From contig NZ_VCED01000008.1 in the NCBI RefSeq assembly GCF_006384255.1, positions 1 to 64,000 on the forward strand: 64,000 nucleotides of DNA, given 5' to 3'. Made by a program: the position numbers and the translations under genes. The stretch is from Haemophilus seminalis (GTDB lineage: Bacteria; Pseudomonadota; Gammaproteobacteria; Enterobacterales; Pasteurellaceae). Position 1 is the stretch's first letter, and each line of letters opens with the position of its first letter. The notes below the pieces were generated by a model, which saw only the letters and a program-made list of their open reading frames with translations, ran no database searches and was not told where the DNA came from. Below, one piece after another: positions 28,682 to 41,087 of the stretch.

Positions 28682-31600
28682 ATGGGTTACTCCTATTCTG
28701 AAAAAAAACGAATTCGTAAAGATTTCGGTAAACGTCCGCAAGTTTTAAATGTTCCTTATTTATTAACCATTCAGTTGGATTCTTTTGATAAATTTATTCA
28801 AAAAGATCCTGAAGGTCAGCAAGGTTTAGAGGCGGCATTCCGTTCTGTATTCCCTATTGTAAGTAATAATGGCTATACAGAATTACAATATGTAGATTAT
28901 CGTTTAGAAGAACCTGAATTTGATGTACGTGAGTGCCAAATTCGTGGCTCAACTTATGCAGCAGGCTTACGTGTAAAATTACGTTTAGTGAGCTACGATA
29001 AAGAATCTTCTTCACGCGCAGTTAAAGATATTAAAGAAAATGAAGTTTATATGGGTGAAATCCCATTAATGACTGATAACGGTACTTTCGTAATTAATGG
29101 TACCGAGCGTGTTATCGTTTCACAATTACACCGTAGTCCAGGCGTATTCTTCGATTCTGACAAAGGTAAAACCCATTCTTCAGGTAAAGTGCTTTATAAT
29201 GCACGCATCATTCCTTACCGTGGTTCTTGGTTGGATTTTGAATTCGATCCAAAAGATAACTTATTTGCGCGTATTGACCGTCGTCGTAAATTACCGGCAA
29301 CAATCATTCTTCGTGCATTAGGCTACACCACTGAAGAAATCTTAAACTTATTCTTTGACAAAATTACCTTTGAAATCGCCAGCGATAAATTGTTAATGAC
29401 TTTAGTGCCAGAACGTTTACGTGGTGAAACAGCTTCTTTTGATATTGAAGCAAATGGCAAAGTTTATGTTGAACGTGGTCGTCGTATTACCGCACGCCAT
29501 ATTAAGGCATTAGAAAAAGATAAAATTTCACAAGTCGTTGTACCTTCTGAATATATTTTAGGTAAAGTTGCGTCGAAAGATTATGTTGATTTAGAGTCTG
29601 GCGAAATTATTTGCCCTGCAAATGGTGAGATTTCTTTAGAGACTCTTGCAAAATTAGCACAAGCAGGTTACACCACGATCGAAACTTTATTTACTAATGA
29701 TTTAGATTACGGTCCATATATTTCTGAAACACTACGTGTAGATCCAACTTATGACAAAACCAGTGCGCTTTACGAAATTTATCGTATGATGCGTCCGGGT
29801 GAGCCACCAACACCAGAATCTTCAGAAGCGTTATTCAATAATTTATTCTTCTCTGCAGAGCGTTATGATTTATCTGCTGTCGGTCGTATGAAATTCAATC
29901 GTTCTTTAGCGATCGCAGAAGGTGAAGGCGCTGGCACTTTAAGCAATGAAGATATTATTGCGGTAATGCGTAAATTGATCGACATCCGTAATGGTCGCGG
30001 CGAAGTGGATGATATTGACCACTTGGGTAACCGTCGTATCCGTAGTGTAGGCGAGATGGCGGAAAACCAATTCCGTATTGGTTTAGTGCGTGTAGAAAGA
30101 GCGGTGAAAGAACGCTTATCTTTAGGTGATTTAGATGCAATCACACCGCAAGACTTAATTAATCCAAAACCAATTTCTGCAGCGGTGAAAGAATTCTTTG
30201 GTTCTTCACAACTTTCGCAATTTATGGACCAAAACAACCCATTATCAGAAGTCACGCACAAGCGTCGTATTTCTGCATTAGGTCCAGGCGGTTTAACTCG
30301 TGAGCGCGCAGGCTTTGAAGTGCGTGACGTACATAATACCCACTATGGTCGTTTATGTCCGATTGAAACCCCTGAAGGTCCAAACATCGGTTTGATCAAC
30401 TCACTTTCTGCTTTTGCACGCACTAATGATTATGGCTTCTTAGAAACACCATATCGTAAAGTGGTTGATGGCCAAGTTACTGAAGAAATTGAATACTTAT
30501 CTGCAATTGATGAAGCAAACTATATCATTGCACAAGCAAACTCAAATTTAGACGAAAATAACCGTTTTACTGATGCCTTTGTTACTGCACGTGGTGAGCG
30601 TGGTGAATCAGGTTTATATAAACCTGAAGATATTCACTATATGGACGTTTCGACACAACAAGTGGTATCTGTTGCGGCTGCATTAATTCCATTCCTTGAG
30701 CATGACGATGCGAACCGTGCGTTAATGGGTGCGAACATGCAACGTCAAGCAGTTCCAACATTACGTGCTGACAAACCATTAGTTGGTACAGGTATGGAAA
30801 AACCAATCGCACTTGACTCAGGTGTTGCGGTTGTTGCAAAACGCGGTGGTACAGTTCAGTACGTCGATGCTTCTCGTATCGTTATTAAAGTAAATGAAGA
30901 TGAAACCATTGCAGGTGAAGCTGGTATTGATATTTATAACTTAATCAAATATACCCGTTCTAACCAAAATACTTGTATTAACCAAATTCCTTGTGTGAAT
31001 TTAGGCGATCCAATCAATCGTGGTGAAGTATTAGCAGATGGTCCTTCTACTGATTTAGGTGAGCTTGCATTAGGTCAAAATATTCGCGTGGCGTTCATGC
31101 CTTGGAACGGTTATAACTTCGAAGACTCAATGTTAGTTTCTGAACGTGTTGTTCAACAAGACCGTTTCACTACCATCCATATTCAAGAATTATCTTGTGT
31201 TGCGCGTGATACCAAGTTAGGTGCAGAAGAAATTACAGCGGATATTCCAAACGTAGGTGAGTCAGCGTTAAGCAAACTTGATGAATCTGGTATTGTTTAT
31301 GTTGGCGCAGAGGTTAAAGGTGGTGACATCTTAGTAGGTAAAGTAACGCCTAAAGGTGAAACTCAATTAACTCCAGAAGAAAAACTTTTACGCGCAATCT
31401 TTGGTGAAAAAGCTTCTGATGTGAAAGATTCTTCATTGCGCGTACCAAATAGCGTAACAGGTACTGTAATTGATGTTCAAGTCTTCACCCGCGATGGCGT
31501 GGAAAAAGACAAACGCGCACTAGAAATTGAAGAAATGCAATTAAAACAAGCGAAAAAAGACCTTTCTGATGAATTAGAAATCTTGGAAGCTGGCTTATTC

Positions 31601-32710
31601 GCACGTGTTCGTAATCTTCTTATCTCTGGTGGTGTTGATGTTGCTCAATTAGATAAATTAGAGCGTTTAAAATGGTTAGAACAAACCATTGCAGATGAAG
31701 AAAAACAAAATCAATTAGAACAGCTTGCAGAGCAATACGAAGAACTTCGTAAAGAGTTTGAACATAAACTTGAAGTGAAACGTAAGAAAATCATCAAAGG
31801 TGATGATCTTGCACCGGGCGTGTTAAAAGTGGTTAAAGTTTACCTTGCAGTGAAACGTCAAATCCAACCGGGTGATAAAATGGCGGGTCGTCATGGTAAC
31901 AAAGGTGTTATCTCGAAAATTAACCCAGTTGAAGATATGCCATACGATGAGAATGGCCAACCCGTTGAGATCGTATTGAACCCACTGGGCGTACCATCTC
32001 GTATGAACATCGGTCAGATCCTTGAAACTCACTTAGGTTTAGCTGCGAAAGGTATTGGTGATCAAATCAATGCAATGCTTAAACAAAAACAAGAAGTGGA
32101 AAAATTACGTGGTTATATTCAAAAAGCGTATGACTTAGGTAATGGCTCACAAAAAGTGGATTTAAGTACCTTCACTGATGAAGAAGTATTGCGTTTAGCT
32201 GAAAATCTACGTAAAGGTTTACCAGTTGCGACACCAGTATTTGATGGTGCAGCTGAAGCTGAAATCAAAGAGTTATTAAAACTTGGTGGATTACCAACTT
32301 CAGGTCAAATCACTTTATATGATGGTCGTACAGGCGAGAAATTCGAGCGTCCAGTAACAGTAGGTTATATGTACATGCTCAAATTGAACCACTTAGTTGA
32401 TGACAAAATGCATGCTCGTTCAACGGGTTCTTATAGCCTTGTTACGCAACAACCATTGGGTGGTAAAGCTCAATTCGGTGGTCAACGTTTCGGTGAGATG
32501 GAGGTATGGGCACTTGAAGCATATGGTGCAGCTTACACCTTACAAGAAATGTTAACGGTGAAATCTGATGATGTGAATGGTCGTACGAAGATGTATAAAA
32601 ACATCGTAAGTGGTAACCAACACATGGACCCAGGCACACCGGAATCTTTCAATGTAATTATGAAAGAAATCCGCTCACTTGGTTTAAATATCGAGTTAGA
32701 CGAAGAGTAA
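28682..32710 (+). CDS. rpoB: DNA-directed RNA polymerase, beta subunit
   Basis: The 1342-residue beta subunit, normal gamma-proteobacterial length, starting [19 protein letters not shown]. The rifampicin region reads [20 protein letters not shown], followed by [20 protein letters not shown], which is wild type in appearance. Catalytic-core segments [13 protein letters not shown] and the C-terminal [20 protein letters not shown] are present. It forms the active centre with the beta' subunit encoded next. Confidence 0.99.
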   Translation: MGYSYSEKKRIRKDFGKRPQVLNVPYLLTIQLDSFDKFIQKDPEGQQGLEAAFRSVFPIVSNNGYTELQYVDYRLEEPEFDVRECQIRGSTYAAGLRVKLRLVSYDKESSSRAVKDIKENEVYMGEIPLMTDNGTFVINGTERVIVSQLHRSPGVFFDSDKGKTHSSGKVLYNARIIPYRGSWLDFEFDPKDNLFARIDRRRKLPATIILRALGYTTEEILNLFFDKITFEIASDKLLMTLVPERLRGETASFDIEANGKVYVERGRRITARHIKALEKDKISQVVVPSEYILGKVASKDYVDLESGEIICPANGEISLETLAKLAQAGYTTIETLFTNDLDYGPYISETLRVDPTYDKTSALYEIYRMMRPGEPPTPESSEALFNNLFFSAERYDLSAVGRMKFNRSLAIAEGEGAGTLSNEDIIAVMRKLIDIRNGRGEVDDIDHLGNRRIRSVGEMAENQFRIGLVRVERAVKERLSLGDLDAITPQDLINPKPISAAVKEFFGSSQLSQFMDQNNPLSEVTHKRRISALGPGGLTRERAGFEVRDVHNTHYGRLCPIETPEGPNIGLINSLSAFARTNDYGFLETPYRKVVDGQVTEEIEYLSAIDEANYIIAQANSNLDENNRFTDAFVTARGERGESGLYKPEDIHYMDVSTQQVVSVAAALIPFLEHDDANRALMGANMQRQAVPTLRADKPLVGTGMEKPIALDSGVAVVAKRGGTVQYVDASRIVIKVNEDETIAGEAGIDIYNLIKYTRSNQNTCINQIPCVNLGDPINRGEVLADGPSTDLGELALGQNIRVAFMPWNGYNFEDSMLVSERVVQQDRFTTIHIQELSCVARDTKLGAEEITADIPNVGESALSKLDESGIVYVGAEVKGGDILVGKVTPKGETQLTPEEKLLRAIFGEKASDVKDSSLRVPNSVTGTVIDVQVFTRDGVEKDKRALEIEEMQLKQAKKDLSDELEILEAGLFARVRNLLISGGVDVAQLDKLERLKWLEQTIADEEKQNQLEQLAEQYEELRKEFEHKLEVKRKKIIKGDDLAPGVLKVVKVYLAVKRQIQPGDKMAGRHGNKGVISKINPVEDMPYDENGQPVEIVLNPLGVPSRMNIGQILETHLGLAAKGIGDQINAMLKQKQEVEKLRGYIQKAYDLGNGSQKVDLSTFTDEEVLRLAENLRKGLPVATPVFDGAAEAEIKELLKLGGLPTSGQITLYDGRTGEKFERPVTVGYMYMLKLNHLVDDKMHARSTGSYSLVTQQPLGGKAQFGGQRFGEMEVWALEAYGAAYTLQEMLTVKSDDVNGRTKMYKNIVSGNQHMDPGTPESFNVIMKEIRSLGLNIELDEE

Positions 32711-32766
32711 TCAGTAGGGGAGTGAAGAATTTATGATTCACTCACCTTACGAAAGAAAAATCGCCG

Positions 32767-32806
32767 AAGTGCGGTGGAAAAACATCGAAATTTTTAACCG
32801 CACTTT
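32767..32806 (+). other. Inverted uptake signals between rpoB and rpoC
   Basis: AAGTGCGGT (32767-32775) and ACCGCACTT (32797-32805) are inverted with a 21-base loop and no T run. Termination here would cut off rpoC, so it is more likely a neutral uptake pair or a processing hairpin. Confidence 0.5.
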
Positions 32807-32835
32807 AAACCTTTAACTCCGACAGGAGAACATTT

Positions 32836-35800
32836 GTGAAAGACTTAGTTAAGTTTTTAAAAGCACAGTCAAAAACCAGTGAAGATTTTGATGTGATTAA
32901 AATTGGGTTAGCTTCCCCAGATATGATCCGTTCTTGGTCATTTGGTGAAGTGAAGAAACCTGAAACCATTAACTACCGTACGTTCAAGCCTGAACGTGAT
33001 GGTCTTTTCTGTGCGCGTATCTTCGGGCCTGTAAAAGATTACGAATGTTTATGTGGTAAATATAAACGTTTAAAACACCGTGGTGTGATTTGTGAAAAAT
33101 GTGGTGTTGAAGTCACTCAAACTAAAGTTCGTCGTGAACGTATGGGCCACATTGAACTTGCATCGCCAGTTGCACATATTTGGTTCTTAAAATCATTACC
33201 GTCTCGTATCGGTTTACTTTTAGATATGCCATTGCGCGATATCGAACGTGTACTTTATTTTGAAATGTATATCGTGACCGAACCGGGTATGACTGATTTA
33301 GAGCGCGGTCAATTATTAACAGAAGAACAATACCTTGACGCTGAAGATCGTTGGCAAGATGAATTTGAAGCGAAAATGGGTGCTGAAGCGATTCAAGATC
33401 TCTTAAAAGGTATGGATCTTGAAGTTGAATGTGAAAAATTACGTGAAGAATTACAAGAAACTAACTCTGAAACTAAACGTAAAAAAATCACTAAACGCTT
33501 AAAATTATTAGAAGCGTTTGTTCAATCTGGTAATAAACCAGAGTGGATGGTGATGACTGTATTACCAGTTCTTCCACCAGATTTACGTCCATTAGTACCG
33601 CTTGATGGTGGTCGTTTTGCAACTTCAGATCTGAACGATTTATATCGTCGTGTGATCAACCGTAACAACCGTTTAAAACGTTTATTAGATTTAATTGCAC
33701 CAGATATTATTGTGCGCAACGAAAAACGTATGTTACAAGAATCTGTTGATGCGTTATTAGATAATGGTCGCCGTGGTCGTGCAATTACTGGTTCTAACCG
33801 TCGTCCATTAAAATCATTAGCGGACATGATCAAAGGTAAACAAGGTCGTTTCCGTCAAAATTTATTAGGTAAACGTGTTGACTATTCAGGTCGTTCTGTA
33901 ATCACTGTTGGTCCATACTTGCACTTACACCAATGTGGTTTGCCGAAGAAAATGGCCTTGGAATTATTCCGTCCGTTTATCTACGCTAAATTAGAAAGCC
34001 GTGGTTATGCTACGACAATCAAAGCGGCTAAGAAAATGGTTGAGCGTGAAGATGCGATCGTTTGGGATATTCTTGCAGAAGTTATTCGTGAACACCCAAT
34101 TCTATTGAACCGTGCGCCAACACTTCACCGTTTAGGTATCCAAGCCTTTGAACCGATCTTAATCGAAGGTAAAGCGATTCAATTACACCCACTCGTTTGT
34201 GCGGCGTTCAACGCGGACTTCGATGGTGACCAAATGGCGGTACACGTTCCATTAACGCTTGAAGCTCAATTAGAAGCTCGTGCGTTGATGATGTCAACCA
34301 ACAACGTGCTTTCACCAGCAAACGGTGATCCGATTATCGTTCCATCACAAGACGTGGTCTTAGGTCTTTACTATATGACCCGCGAAAAAGTGAACGGTAA
34401 AGGCGAAGGCATGTTATTGCAAGATCCTCGAGAAGCTGAAAAAGCATATCGTACAGGTGAAGCAGAATTACATTCTCGCGTGAAAGTACGTATTACTGAA
34501 TATGTGAAGAATGAAGCAGGCGAATTTGATGCGAAAACCACGCTTACTGATACAACTATCGGTCGTGCGATTTTATGGATGATTGCACCACAAGGTATGC
34601 CTTATTCATTGTTCAACCAAACATTAGGCAAAAAAGCCATTTCTAAACTGATTAACGAAGCATATCGTCGTTTAGGTTTAAAAGAAGCAGTAATGTTTGC
34701 TGACCAAATTATGTATACCGGTTTTGCTTATGCGGCACGTTCTGGTTCATCAGTTGGTATTGATGATATGGAAATTCCTGCTAAGAAATACGAAATTATT
34801 TCTGCAGCGGAAGAAGAAGTGGCAGAGATCCAAGAACAATTCCAATCAGGTCTTGTGACTGCAGGCGAACGCTATAATAAAGTAATCGATATTTGGGCCG
34901 CAGCGAATGAACGCGTAGCGAAAGCGATGATGGAAAACCTATCTCAAGAAGAAGTCATCAACCGAGAAGGTAATCCTGAAAAACAAGCGTCCTTTAACAG
35001 TATCTTTATGATGGCTGATTCTGGTGCTCGTGGTTCTGCAGCACAGATTCGTCAGTTAGCAGGTATGCGTGGTTTGATGGCTCGTCCAGATGGTTCGATC
35101 ATTGAAACCCCAATTACAGCAAATTTCCGTGAAGGTTTGAACGTATTACAGTACTTTATTTCAACCCACGGTGCACGTAAAGGTTTGGCGGATACCGCAT
35201 TAAAAACAGCTAACTCAGGTTACTTAACTCGTCGTTTAGTTGACGTAGCACAAGACTTAGTGATCGTAGAAGATGACTGTGGTACGCACGAAGGCTTAGT
35301 CATGACCCCATTAATCGAAGGTGGAGATGAAAAAGTTCCACTTCGTGAATTAGTGTTAGGTCGTGTCGCTGCAGAAGATATTTTAAAACCAGGTACAGAA
35401 GAAGTATTAATTCCTCGTAACACGTTATTAGATGAAAAACTATGTGATGTGTTGGATGCAAACTCTGTAGACAGCGTAAAAGTACGTTCTGTTGTAACTT
35501 GTGATACTGATTTTGGTGTATGTGCGAAATGTTATGGTCGTGATCTTGCGCGTGGTCATTTAATTAACCAAGGTGAAGCAGTGGGTGTTATTGCTGCTCA
35601 ATCTATCGGTGAGCCGGGTACACAGTTAACCATGCGTACGTTCCATATCGGTGGTGCGGCATCTGCGGCAGCGAAAGAATCGAGTGTACAAGTTAAAAAC
35701 ACTGGTACATTACACTTAATGAATGCGAAATTTGTTACTAATGATGAAGGTAAATTAGTATTAACTTCTCGTAATACTGAATTAACTATTACCGATGCAT

Positions 35801-37104
35801 TTGGTCGTACTAAAGAACACTATAAAGTGCCTTACGGTGCGGTGTTAAGCAAAGGTGACGGTCAAGAAGTTACTGCAGGCGAAACTATCGCAAATTGGGA
35901 TCCACATACAATGCCAGTTGTCTCTGAAGTATCTGGTTTTGTGAAATTCGTTGATATTATTGATGGTTTAACTGTAACGCGTCAAACCGATGAATTAACA
36001 GGTTTATCATCAATCGTGGTTCAAGATGTGGGTGAACGTGCTACTGCTGGTAAAGATTTACGTCCAACCATTAAATTAGTTGATGCAAATGGTAACGATA
36101 TTTTCTTACCTGAAACTGATGTTCTTGCACAGTATTTCTTACCGGGTAAAGCAATCGTAAGTTTAGACGATGGTGCGGCAGTAAAAGTGGGTGAACCATT
36201 AGCACGTATTCCGCAAGAATCTGTGGGTACTAAAGATATTACCGGTGGTCTACCGCGCGTTGCAGATTTATTTGAAGCACGTAAACCAAAAGAACCCGCT
36301 ATCTTGGCTGAAATTTCTGGTATCGTGTCTTTCGGTAAAGAAACCAAAGGTAAACGCCGTTTATTAATTACTCCTGTGGAAGGCGAAACTTACGAAGAAA
36401 TGATTCCAAAATGGCGTCAGCTCAACGTATTTGAAGGCGAAATGGTACAACGTGGTGACGTAATTTCTGATGGTGCTGAAACACCACATGACATTTTACG
36501 TTTACGTGGCGTGCGTGCTGTAACTGAATATATTGTGAACGAAGTACAAGATGTTTACCGCTTACAAGGGGTAAAAATCAACGATAAACATATCGAAGTT
36601 ATCGTTCGTCAAATGTTACGTAAAGCGGTAATTACTAAAGCTTACGACTCAGAATTCCTTGAGGGGGAACAAGTCGAAGTCGCTCGCGTAAAAATCATCA
36701 ACCGTCAACGTGAAGCAGAAGGTAAACCACCAGTTGAGTTTGAACGCGAATTATTGGGTATCACCAAAGCGTCTCTTGCGACTGAATCCTTCATCTCTGC
36801 CGCATCGTTCCAAGAAACTACTCGTGTTCTTACCGAAGCAGCAGTGGCAGGTAAACGTGATGAATTACGTGGCTTGAAAGAGAACGTAATCGTTGGTCGA
36901 TTAATCCCTGCAGGTACAGGTTTTGCGTATCATCAAAGCCGAGTTAAAAATCGTCAAAAAGCGGCTGATTTAGCAACATTAGCTGCGGAAGATGTGGCTT
37001 CTGCTTTCGCAAGTGATGCGGATATCGCTGATGAATTTGAAATGATCGCAGATGATGCTACACAAAATCTTGCTGCATTATTAAATTCAGAAATGGAAGA
37101 TTAA
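32836..37104 (+). CDS. rpoC: DNA-directed RNA polymerase, beta' subunit
   Basis: The catalytic subunit of RNA polymerase, 1422 residues. It starts with GTG (protein start [11 protein letters not shown]) 10 bases after an AGGAG site. The first zinc site is [20 protein letters not shown], the catalytic Mg motif is NADFDGD, and a second zinc site begins [11 protein letters not shown]. The bridge-helix and trigger-loop region around [20 protein letters not shown] is intact. It lies 125 bases after rpoB and ends at a strong terminator. Confidence 0.99.
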   Translation: MKDLVKFLKAQSKTSEDFDVIKIGLASPDMIRSWSFGEVKKPETINYRTFKPERDGLFCARIFGPVKDYECLCGKYKRLKHRGVICEKCGVEVTQTKVRRERMGHIELASPVAHIWFLKSLPSRIGLLLDMPLRDIERVLYFEMYIVTEPGMTDLERGQLLTEEQYLDAEDRWQDEFEAKMGAEAIQDLLKGMDLEVECEKLREELQETNSETKRKKITKRLKLLEAFVQSGNKPEWMVMTVLPVLPPDLRPLVPLDGGRFATSDLNDLYRRVINRNNRLKRLLDLIAPDIIVRNEKRMLQESVDALLDNGRRGRAITGSNRRPLKSLADMIKGKQGRFRQNLLGKRVDYSGRSVITVGPYLHLHQCGLPKKMALELFRPFIYAKLESRGYATTIKAAKKMVEREDAIVWDILAEVIREHPILLNRAPTLHRLGIQAFEPILIEGKAIQLHPLVCAAFNADFDGDQMAVHVPLTLEAQLEARALMMSTNNVLSPANGDPIIVPSQDVVLGLYYMTREKVNGKGEGMLLQDPREAEKAYRTGEAELHSRVKVRITEYVKNEAGEFDAKTTLTDTTIGRAILWMIAPQGMPYSLFNQTLGKKAISKLINEAYRRLGLKEAVMFADQIMYTGFAYAARSGSSVGIDDMEIPAKKYEIISAAEEEVAEIQEQFQSGLVTAGERYNKVIDIWAAANERVAKAMMENLSQEEVINREGNPEKQASFNSIFMMADSGARGSAAQIRQLAGMRGLMARPDGSIIETPITANFREGLNVLQYFISTHGARKGLADTALKTANSGYLTRRLVDVAQDLVIVEDDCGTHEGLVMTPLIEGGDEKVPLRELVLGRVAAEDILKPGTEEVLIPRNTLLDEKLCDVLDANSVDSVKVRSVVTCDTDFGVCAKCYGRDLARGHLINQGEAVGVIAAQSIGEPGTQLTMRTFHIGGAASAAAKESSVQVKNTGTLHLMNAKFVTNDEGKLVLTSRNTELTITDAFGRTKEHYKVPYGAVLSKGDGQEVTAGETIANWDPHTMPVVSEVSGFVKFVDIIDGLTVTRQTDELTGLSSIVVQDVGERATAGKDLRPTIKLVDANGNDIFLPETDVLAQYFLPGKAIVSLDDGAAVKVGEPLARIPQESVGTKDITGGLPRVADLFEARKPKEPAILAEISGIVSFGKETKGKRRLLITPVEGETYEEMIPKWRQLNVFEGEMVQRGDVISDGAETPHDILRLRGVRAVTEYIVNEVQDVYRLQGVKINDKHIEVIVRQMLRKAVITKAYDSEFLEGEQVEVARVKIINRQREAEGKPPVEFERELLGITKASLATESFISAASFQETTRVLTEAAVAGKRDELRGLKENVIVGRLIPAGTGFAYHQSRVKNRQKAADLATLAAEDVASAFASDADIADEFEMIADDATQNLAALLNSEMED

Positions 37105-37119
37105 TTTCCCAAAGATGAA

Positions 37120-37144
37120 AAAAGCCCCGAAAGGGGCTTTTTTA
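37120..37144 (+). terminator. Terminator after rpoC
   Basis: AAAGCCCC (37121-37128) and GGGGCTTT (37133-37140) form an 8-bp stem with a GAAA loop and T run. The IS remnant begins directly after the T run. Confidence 0.9.
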
Positions 37145-37290
37145 TTATAGCTACTCAAAGTTTGATTATAAAAGTCATATGCTATTTGTATGACGGGAAA
37201 TAGTTTAAGTGAATGATAAATAGAAAAATCCTCGCTATATAATGAATAAATCTGATAAGCAAAATTCAATATATAGGAGGATTGTTATTG
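37143..37290 (+). mobile_element. Solo left end of an IS200/IS605-type element
   Basis: About 148 bases align with 5971-6112, the left end of the complete element, through the hairpin region, the TATATAATGAATAA promoter-like stretch and the ribosome site TATAGGAGGATT. Agreement is clear but not perfect (roughly three quarters by eye), and the left hairpin is degraded. The transposase gene and right end are absent; dcuB ends at 37300. Confidence 0.8.
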
Positions 37291-37299
37291 AATCACATC

Positions 37300-38622
37300 T
37301 TAAAGAAGAATGTGAGAAAGACCTAAACCGATTAATAAGCAGAAAAGCATGCTTAATAAACCAGGAATCATAAAGCTATGGTTTAAAATATATTTACCAA
37401 TTTTGGTTGTACCCGTAGTATCGAAATCAATGGATGCAATGATTGGACCGTAATTAGGAATAAAGAAGTAACCATTTACTGCCACAAATACACCGATTAA
37501 TACTGGTGCAGGGATACCTAATGTGATACCAAGTGGGAACAATGTTGCGACTGTTGCGCCTTGACTGTTTACTAATACTGAAAGTACAAATAGCGCGAAA
37601 GCAAATGCCCATGGTGCAGTTTCAACTAAGCCTTTCACCATTTCTTTTACTTCGGTCATGTGCGCTTGCATCAATGTATCGCCTAACCATGCAATACCGA
37701 AGATTGCAATTACTGCACGCATACCTGCGTGGAATACAGAACCTTTAGTGATTTCAGTGCCATCTGGTTTACAAGTTAAGATAATTAACGCACCAATCGC
37801 TAACATAATGATTTCGATAGTGTGTGCCATCCCCATTGGTTTACCATCAAATACTGGACGTAAAGATGGAACAGCACCCATGATTACAACAAGTAATGAA
37901 CCAAATAAGAATAAAGAAACAGAAATTTTAGCGGTTTTGCTCACTTCTACTTCTTTGACTGAAGTGGTAGAAGCAAAAGTATCTGCATATTTTGGATCAT
38001 TTAAACGACGTTGATATTCCGGATCATCTTTTAATTCTTTACCCATTTTGTTTACAAATAAACAAGCAATAAAAATACCTAAGATGGTTGAAGGAATAGT
38101 TACCATTAATACGTCGCCAAGATGGATGCCTTGAGGTTCAAGGTAAGCCACGACCGCTACAACAGCTGCCGCAATAGGGCTTGCTACGATAGCAAATTGT
38201 GATGCGATTACCGCCATTGACATTGGGCGTTCTGGACGGATACCGTTTTGACGGCTCACTTCAGCGATAACTGGTAATACAGAATATGCTACGTGGCCAG
38301 TACCCGCTAAGAAAGTGAATAACCAAGTTACTGCTGGTGCGATAAACGTAATGTGTTTAGGATTACGACGTAAGATTTTAGTTGCGATTTTGATCATGTA
38401 GTCTAAACCGCCAGCTGCTTGCATTGCCGCCGCCGCTGCCACTACAGCCATAATCATAAACATAACATCAATAGGTAAACCTGCTGGTTTTAGACCAAAG
38501 CCAAAAGAAAGAATAGCAAGGCCTAAACCACCAAATACACCTAAACCGATACCACCTACACGTGCACCCACAAAGATACACAATAATACGATGGCAAATT
38601 GTAGTAAGAACATTGCAGACAT
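37300..38622 (-). CDS. dcuB: Anaerobic C4-dicarboxylate antiporter, Dcu family (DcuB-like)
   Basis: An inner-membrane exchanger of fumarate, malate or aspartate for succinate. It has 440 residues with about ten to twelve hydrophobic helices. The N-terminal [18 protein letters not shown] and the Ala-rich [17 protein letters not shown] are typical of DcuA/DcuB. DcuB is preferred because fumarate respiration is the known role in Haemophilus, but DcuA is possible. ansB lies just upstream in the same direction; asparaginase yields aspartate, a Dcu substrate. The stop lies about ten bases from an IS left-end remnant. Confidence 0.9.
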   Translation of the reverse strand: MSAMFLLQFAIVLLCIFVGARVGGIGLGVFGGLGLAILSFGFGLKPAGLPIDVMFMIMAVVAAAAAMQAAGGLDYMIKIATKILRRNPKHITFIAPAVTWLFTFLAGTGHVAYSVLPVIAEVSRQNGIRPERPMSMAVIASQFAIVASPIAAAVVAVVAYLEPQGIHLGDVLMVTIPSTILGIFIACLFVNKMGKELKDDPEYQRRLNDPKYADTFASTTSVKEVEVSKTAKISVSLFLFGSLLVVIMGAVPSLRPVFDGKPMGMAHTIEIIMLAIGALIILTCKPDGTEITKGSVFHAGMRAVIAIFGIAWLGDTLMQAHMTEVKEMVKGLVETAPWAFAFALFVLSVLVNSQGATVATLFPLGITLGIPAPVLIGVFVAVNGYFFIPNYGPIIASIDFDTTGTTKIGKYILNHSFMIPGLLSMLFCLLIGLGLSHILL

Positions 38623-38731
38623 ACTGCCCCCTAAGTTAATTAAAAAACATCTTTGTTTTATTTGTTAAAACAGCGCTTAATATAGCAACAAATAGGTATC
38701 GATTCCATAACATGGATCAATAAATTGTGGT

Positions 38732-38764
38732 CAAAAGTGCGGTTATTTATAACCACACTTTTGT
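38732..38764 (-). terminator. Decayed uptake-signal terminator after ansB
   Basis: An inverted pair in which one arm is an intact uptake signal (AAGTGCGGT) and the other has a C-to-A-type change (ACCACACTT). The stem remains nearly complete, with a T run on the minus strand after it. Confidence 0.55.
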
Positions 38765-38779
38765 TTCTTACAATTGATC

Positions 38780-39829
38780 TTAGAAGTCTTCGAAATATTG
38801 TTGAATTACTTTTGGATCTTTAGTTTGAGTTAAAGCTAATTGCAAGAGTACGCGGGCTTTTTGTGGATTTAAAGTACCTGATGCTACAAAGCCATATTTA
38901 CTATCATCAACTTCAGCGTCACGAGTTGTATAGCCAGTTGGTACACGAGAAGAACGAACTACAACGACGCCATCTTTCGCGGCTTTTTCTAAGCGATCTA
39001 AGTGTGCAGCATTAACATTTCCATTGCCAACTCCTGCAGATACAATCCCTTGATAGCCAGCATTGAGTAATGCGTTTAGTGGTTCAACAGGTGCATTTGA
39101 ATAAGCATAAATAATTCCCACTTTTGGTAGGCTATCTAATTTTTCTATGTTAAACGGAGTGTTGATGGTATGTTTGCTTTCTGGGGAACGTTCATAGTCC
39201 ACTTTGCTGTTATGAATATAGCCTAGAGAACCATAATTTGGTGAATGGAAAGTTTGCACTGCGGTCGTACTGGTTTTTGTGACATCGCGAGCACCTAGTA
39301 CTTCATTATTCATTGCGACTAAAACGCCACGACCACTCGATTTTTTGTCTGCTGCGACAACGACAGCATTGTAAAGATTTAATGGACCATCAGCACTTTT
39401 TTCTGTTGCAGGACGCATTGCCCCTACGAGAACAACCGGTTTTTCACATTTTACGGTTAAATCTAAGAAATAAGCCGTCTCTTCCATGGTATCTGTACCA
39501 TGGGTAATGACAAATCCATCAGTACTTTTACATTGAGCATTGATGGCTTTTGCAAGTTTTAGCCAGACTTCGTCATTCATGTCTTGTGAACCTATTTTTA
39601 CAATTTGCTCACCTTTAATGTTGGCAATATTTTTCATTTCTGGTACAGCTTCAATTAAAGTATCAATACTTAATTGTCCAGCTTTATACGCAGAATTTAC
39701 CGAACTTTGCCCGCTTCCTGCAATAGTACCACCCGTTGCCAAGATTGTAATATTTGGTAAGTCAGCTGCATTTGCTATTGAAATACCTAGACCAAATAAA
39801 GTACATAAGGCTAATTTAGTTAATTTCAT
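38780..39829 (-). CDS. ansB: Periplasmic L-asparaginase II
   Basis: It hydrolyses asparagine to aspartate and ammonia in the periplasm. The 349-residue precursor has a signal peptide of about 22 residues (MKLTKLALCTLFGLGISIANA). Catalytic motifs are TGGTIAG (32-38) and THGTDTMEETA (109-119). The type II assignment rests on the signal peptide and length. It is followed by dcuB on the same strand. A CRP site lies about 80 bases upstream, in line with CRP control of ansB in enterobacteria. Confidence 0.95.
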   Translation of the reverse strand: MKLTKLALCTLFGLGISIANAADLPNITILATGGTIAGSGQSSVNSAYKAGQLSIDTLIEAVPEMKNIANIKGEQIVKIGSQDMNDEVWLKLAKAINAQCKSTDGFVITHGTDTMEETAYFLDLTVKCEKPVVLVGAMRPATEKSADGPLNLYNAVVVAADKKSSGRGVLVAMNNEVLGARDVTKTSTTAVQTFHSPNYGSLGYIHNSKVDYERSPESKHTINTPFNIEKLDSLPKVGIIYAYSNAPVEPLNALLNAGYQGIVSAGVGNGNVNAAHLDRLEKAAKDGVVVVRSSRVPTGYTTRDAEVDDSKYGFVASGTLNPQKARVLLQLALTQTKDPKVIQQYFEDF

Positions 39830-39908
39830 AGATTTCTCCTAATGAATAAAAATTACTTTCTAATCATCTAACTAAATTGAGCTATTCTGAATAATGAAAA
39901 TGTAAATT

Positions 39909-39924
39909 TATGATCCCGATCACA
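39909..39924 (-). promoter_or_regulatory. CRP site upstream of ansB
   Basis: TATGA-N6-TCACA differs from the consensus by one base and lies 80-95 bases before the ansB start. The divergent rhodanese gene starts 125 bases to the right and could also be affected. Confidence 0.65.
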
Positions 39925-40049
39925 TAATTTTTTGTTGATTGTATAACCTTTATACAAGTACGGAATTTAAGCATAATTTTTTTGAAAGATAACCCAAGTG
40001 CGGTTATACTTGAGCCCTATTTTGACGTATTTAATCAATAGAGAAAATA

Positions 40050-40496
40050 ATGCAAGAATTTATCCCAATGGCAACAGAGTTTGCTCAAAAACATACTCTT
40101 TTAGCGGTTTCTTGGTTTGCGATTTTCGTGATGGTGGTTTATACCTTCTATAAAGGCGCAACGAGTAAATTTAAAGTCATCGCTCACAATGAGGTGATTC
40201 GTTTAATAAATGCGGATGAAGCTATTGTGGTTGATTTACGCAGTATTGAAGAATTTCAACGTGGTCATATCATTGATAGCATTAATTTACTTCCAAGCGA
40301 AATTAAAAATCAAAACATCGGTAAAATTGAACAACACAAAGAAAAAGCAATCGTGTTGGTAGATATTAACGGTGTTTCCGCACCAGCTTCAGCTACACTT
40401 TTAGCGAAACAAGGTTTTAACCGTGTGTTTGTGTTAAAAGAAGGCATTTCTGCATGGGCTGCGGCAAATTTACCTTTAGTTAAAAAACATAAATAA
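40050..40496 (+). CDS. Membrane-anchored rhodanese-like protein (YibN-like), no catalytic cysteine
   Basis: A 148-residue protein with one N-terminal transmembrane helix (about residues 15-36) and a cytoplasmic rhodanese domain (about 45-145). The fold markers [15 protein letters not shown] and [15 protein letters not shown] are present. The active-site loop that normally carries Cys reads [10 protein letters not shown], and the whole protein contains no cysteine, so sulfur transfer by the usual mechanism is excluded. It lies 13 bases before secB, an arrangement shared with E. coli yibN-secB. Confidence 0.88.
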   Translation: MQEFIPMATEFAQKHTLLAVSWFAIFVMVVYTFYKGATSKFKVIAHNEVIRLINADEAIVVDLRSIEEFQRGHIIDSINLLPSEIKNQNIGKIEQHKEKAIVLVDINGVSAPASATLLAKQGFNRVFVLKEGISAWAAANLPLVKKHK

Positions 40497-40509
40497 TAAG
40501 GAATAGAAA

Positions 40510-41019
40510 ATGTCAGAACAAAAACAAGACGTTGCTGCAACAGAAGAACAACAACCCGTTCTTCAAATTCAACGTATTTATGTGAAAGATGTGTCTTTTG
40601 AAGCACCAAATCTTCCACATATTTTCCAGCAAGAATGGAAACCAAAACTTGGTTTTGATTTAAGCACCGAAACGACTCAAGTTGGTGATGATTTATATGA
40701 AGTGGTATTAAACATTTCTGTTGAAACTACACTTGAAGATAGTGGTGATGTCGCATTTATTTGTGAAGTAAAACAAGCTGGCGTGTTCACTATTAGCGGT
40801 TTAGAAGATGTTCAAATGGCGCATTGTTTAACTTCTCAATGCCCGAATATGCTTTTCCCTTATGCGCGTGAATTAGTGTCTAACTTAGTAAATCGTGGTA
40901 CGTTCCCTGCGTTGAATTTATCTCCAGTAAACTTTGATGCATTGTTTGTTGAATATATGAATCGCCAACAAGCAGAAAATGCAGAAGAAAAATCTGAAGA
41001 AGGTCAAACTAAACACTAA
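40510..41019 (+). CDS. secB: Protein-export chaperone SecB
   Basis: A cytoplasmic tetrameric chaperone that keeps precursor proteins unfolded and hands them to SecA. The 169-residue protein shows [18 protein letters not shown], the hydrophobic client-binding beta-sheet, and the acidic Glu-rich C-terminal tail. The region around [16 protein letters not shown] contacts SecA. It is co-transcribed with the rhodanese gene and ends at a strong terminator. Confidence 0.98.
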   Translation: MSEQKQDVAATEEQQPVLQIQRIYVKDVSFEAPNLPHIFQQEWKPKLGFDLSTETTQVGDDLYEVVLNISVETTLEDSGDVAFICEVKQAGVFTISGLEDVQMAHCLTSQCPNMLFPYARELVSNLVNRGTFPALNLSPVNFDALFVEYMNRQQAENAEEKSEEGQTKH

Positions 41020-41035
41020 TAAAGTGGTAAAACAA

Positions 41036-41068
41036 AAGGCAAGCTAGGAATCCTAACTTGCCTTTTTT
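41036..41068 (+). terminator. Terminator after secB
   Basis: AAGGCAAG (41037-41044 region) pairs with CTTGCCTT, with an inner TAGG/CCTA stem and a run of six T. aphA is convergent and ends just beyond. Confidence 0.85.
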
Positions 41069-41087
41069 GTTGTTAAAGTGCGGTTAA

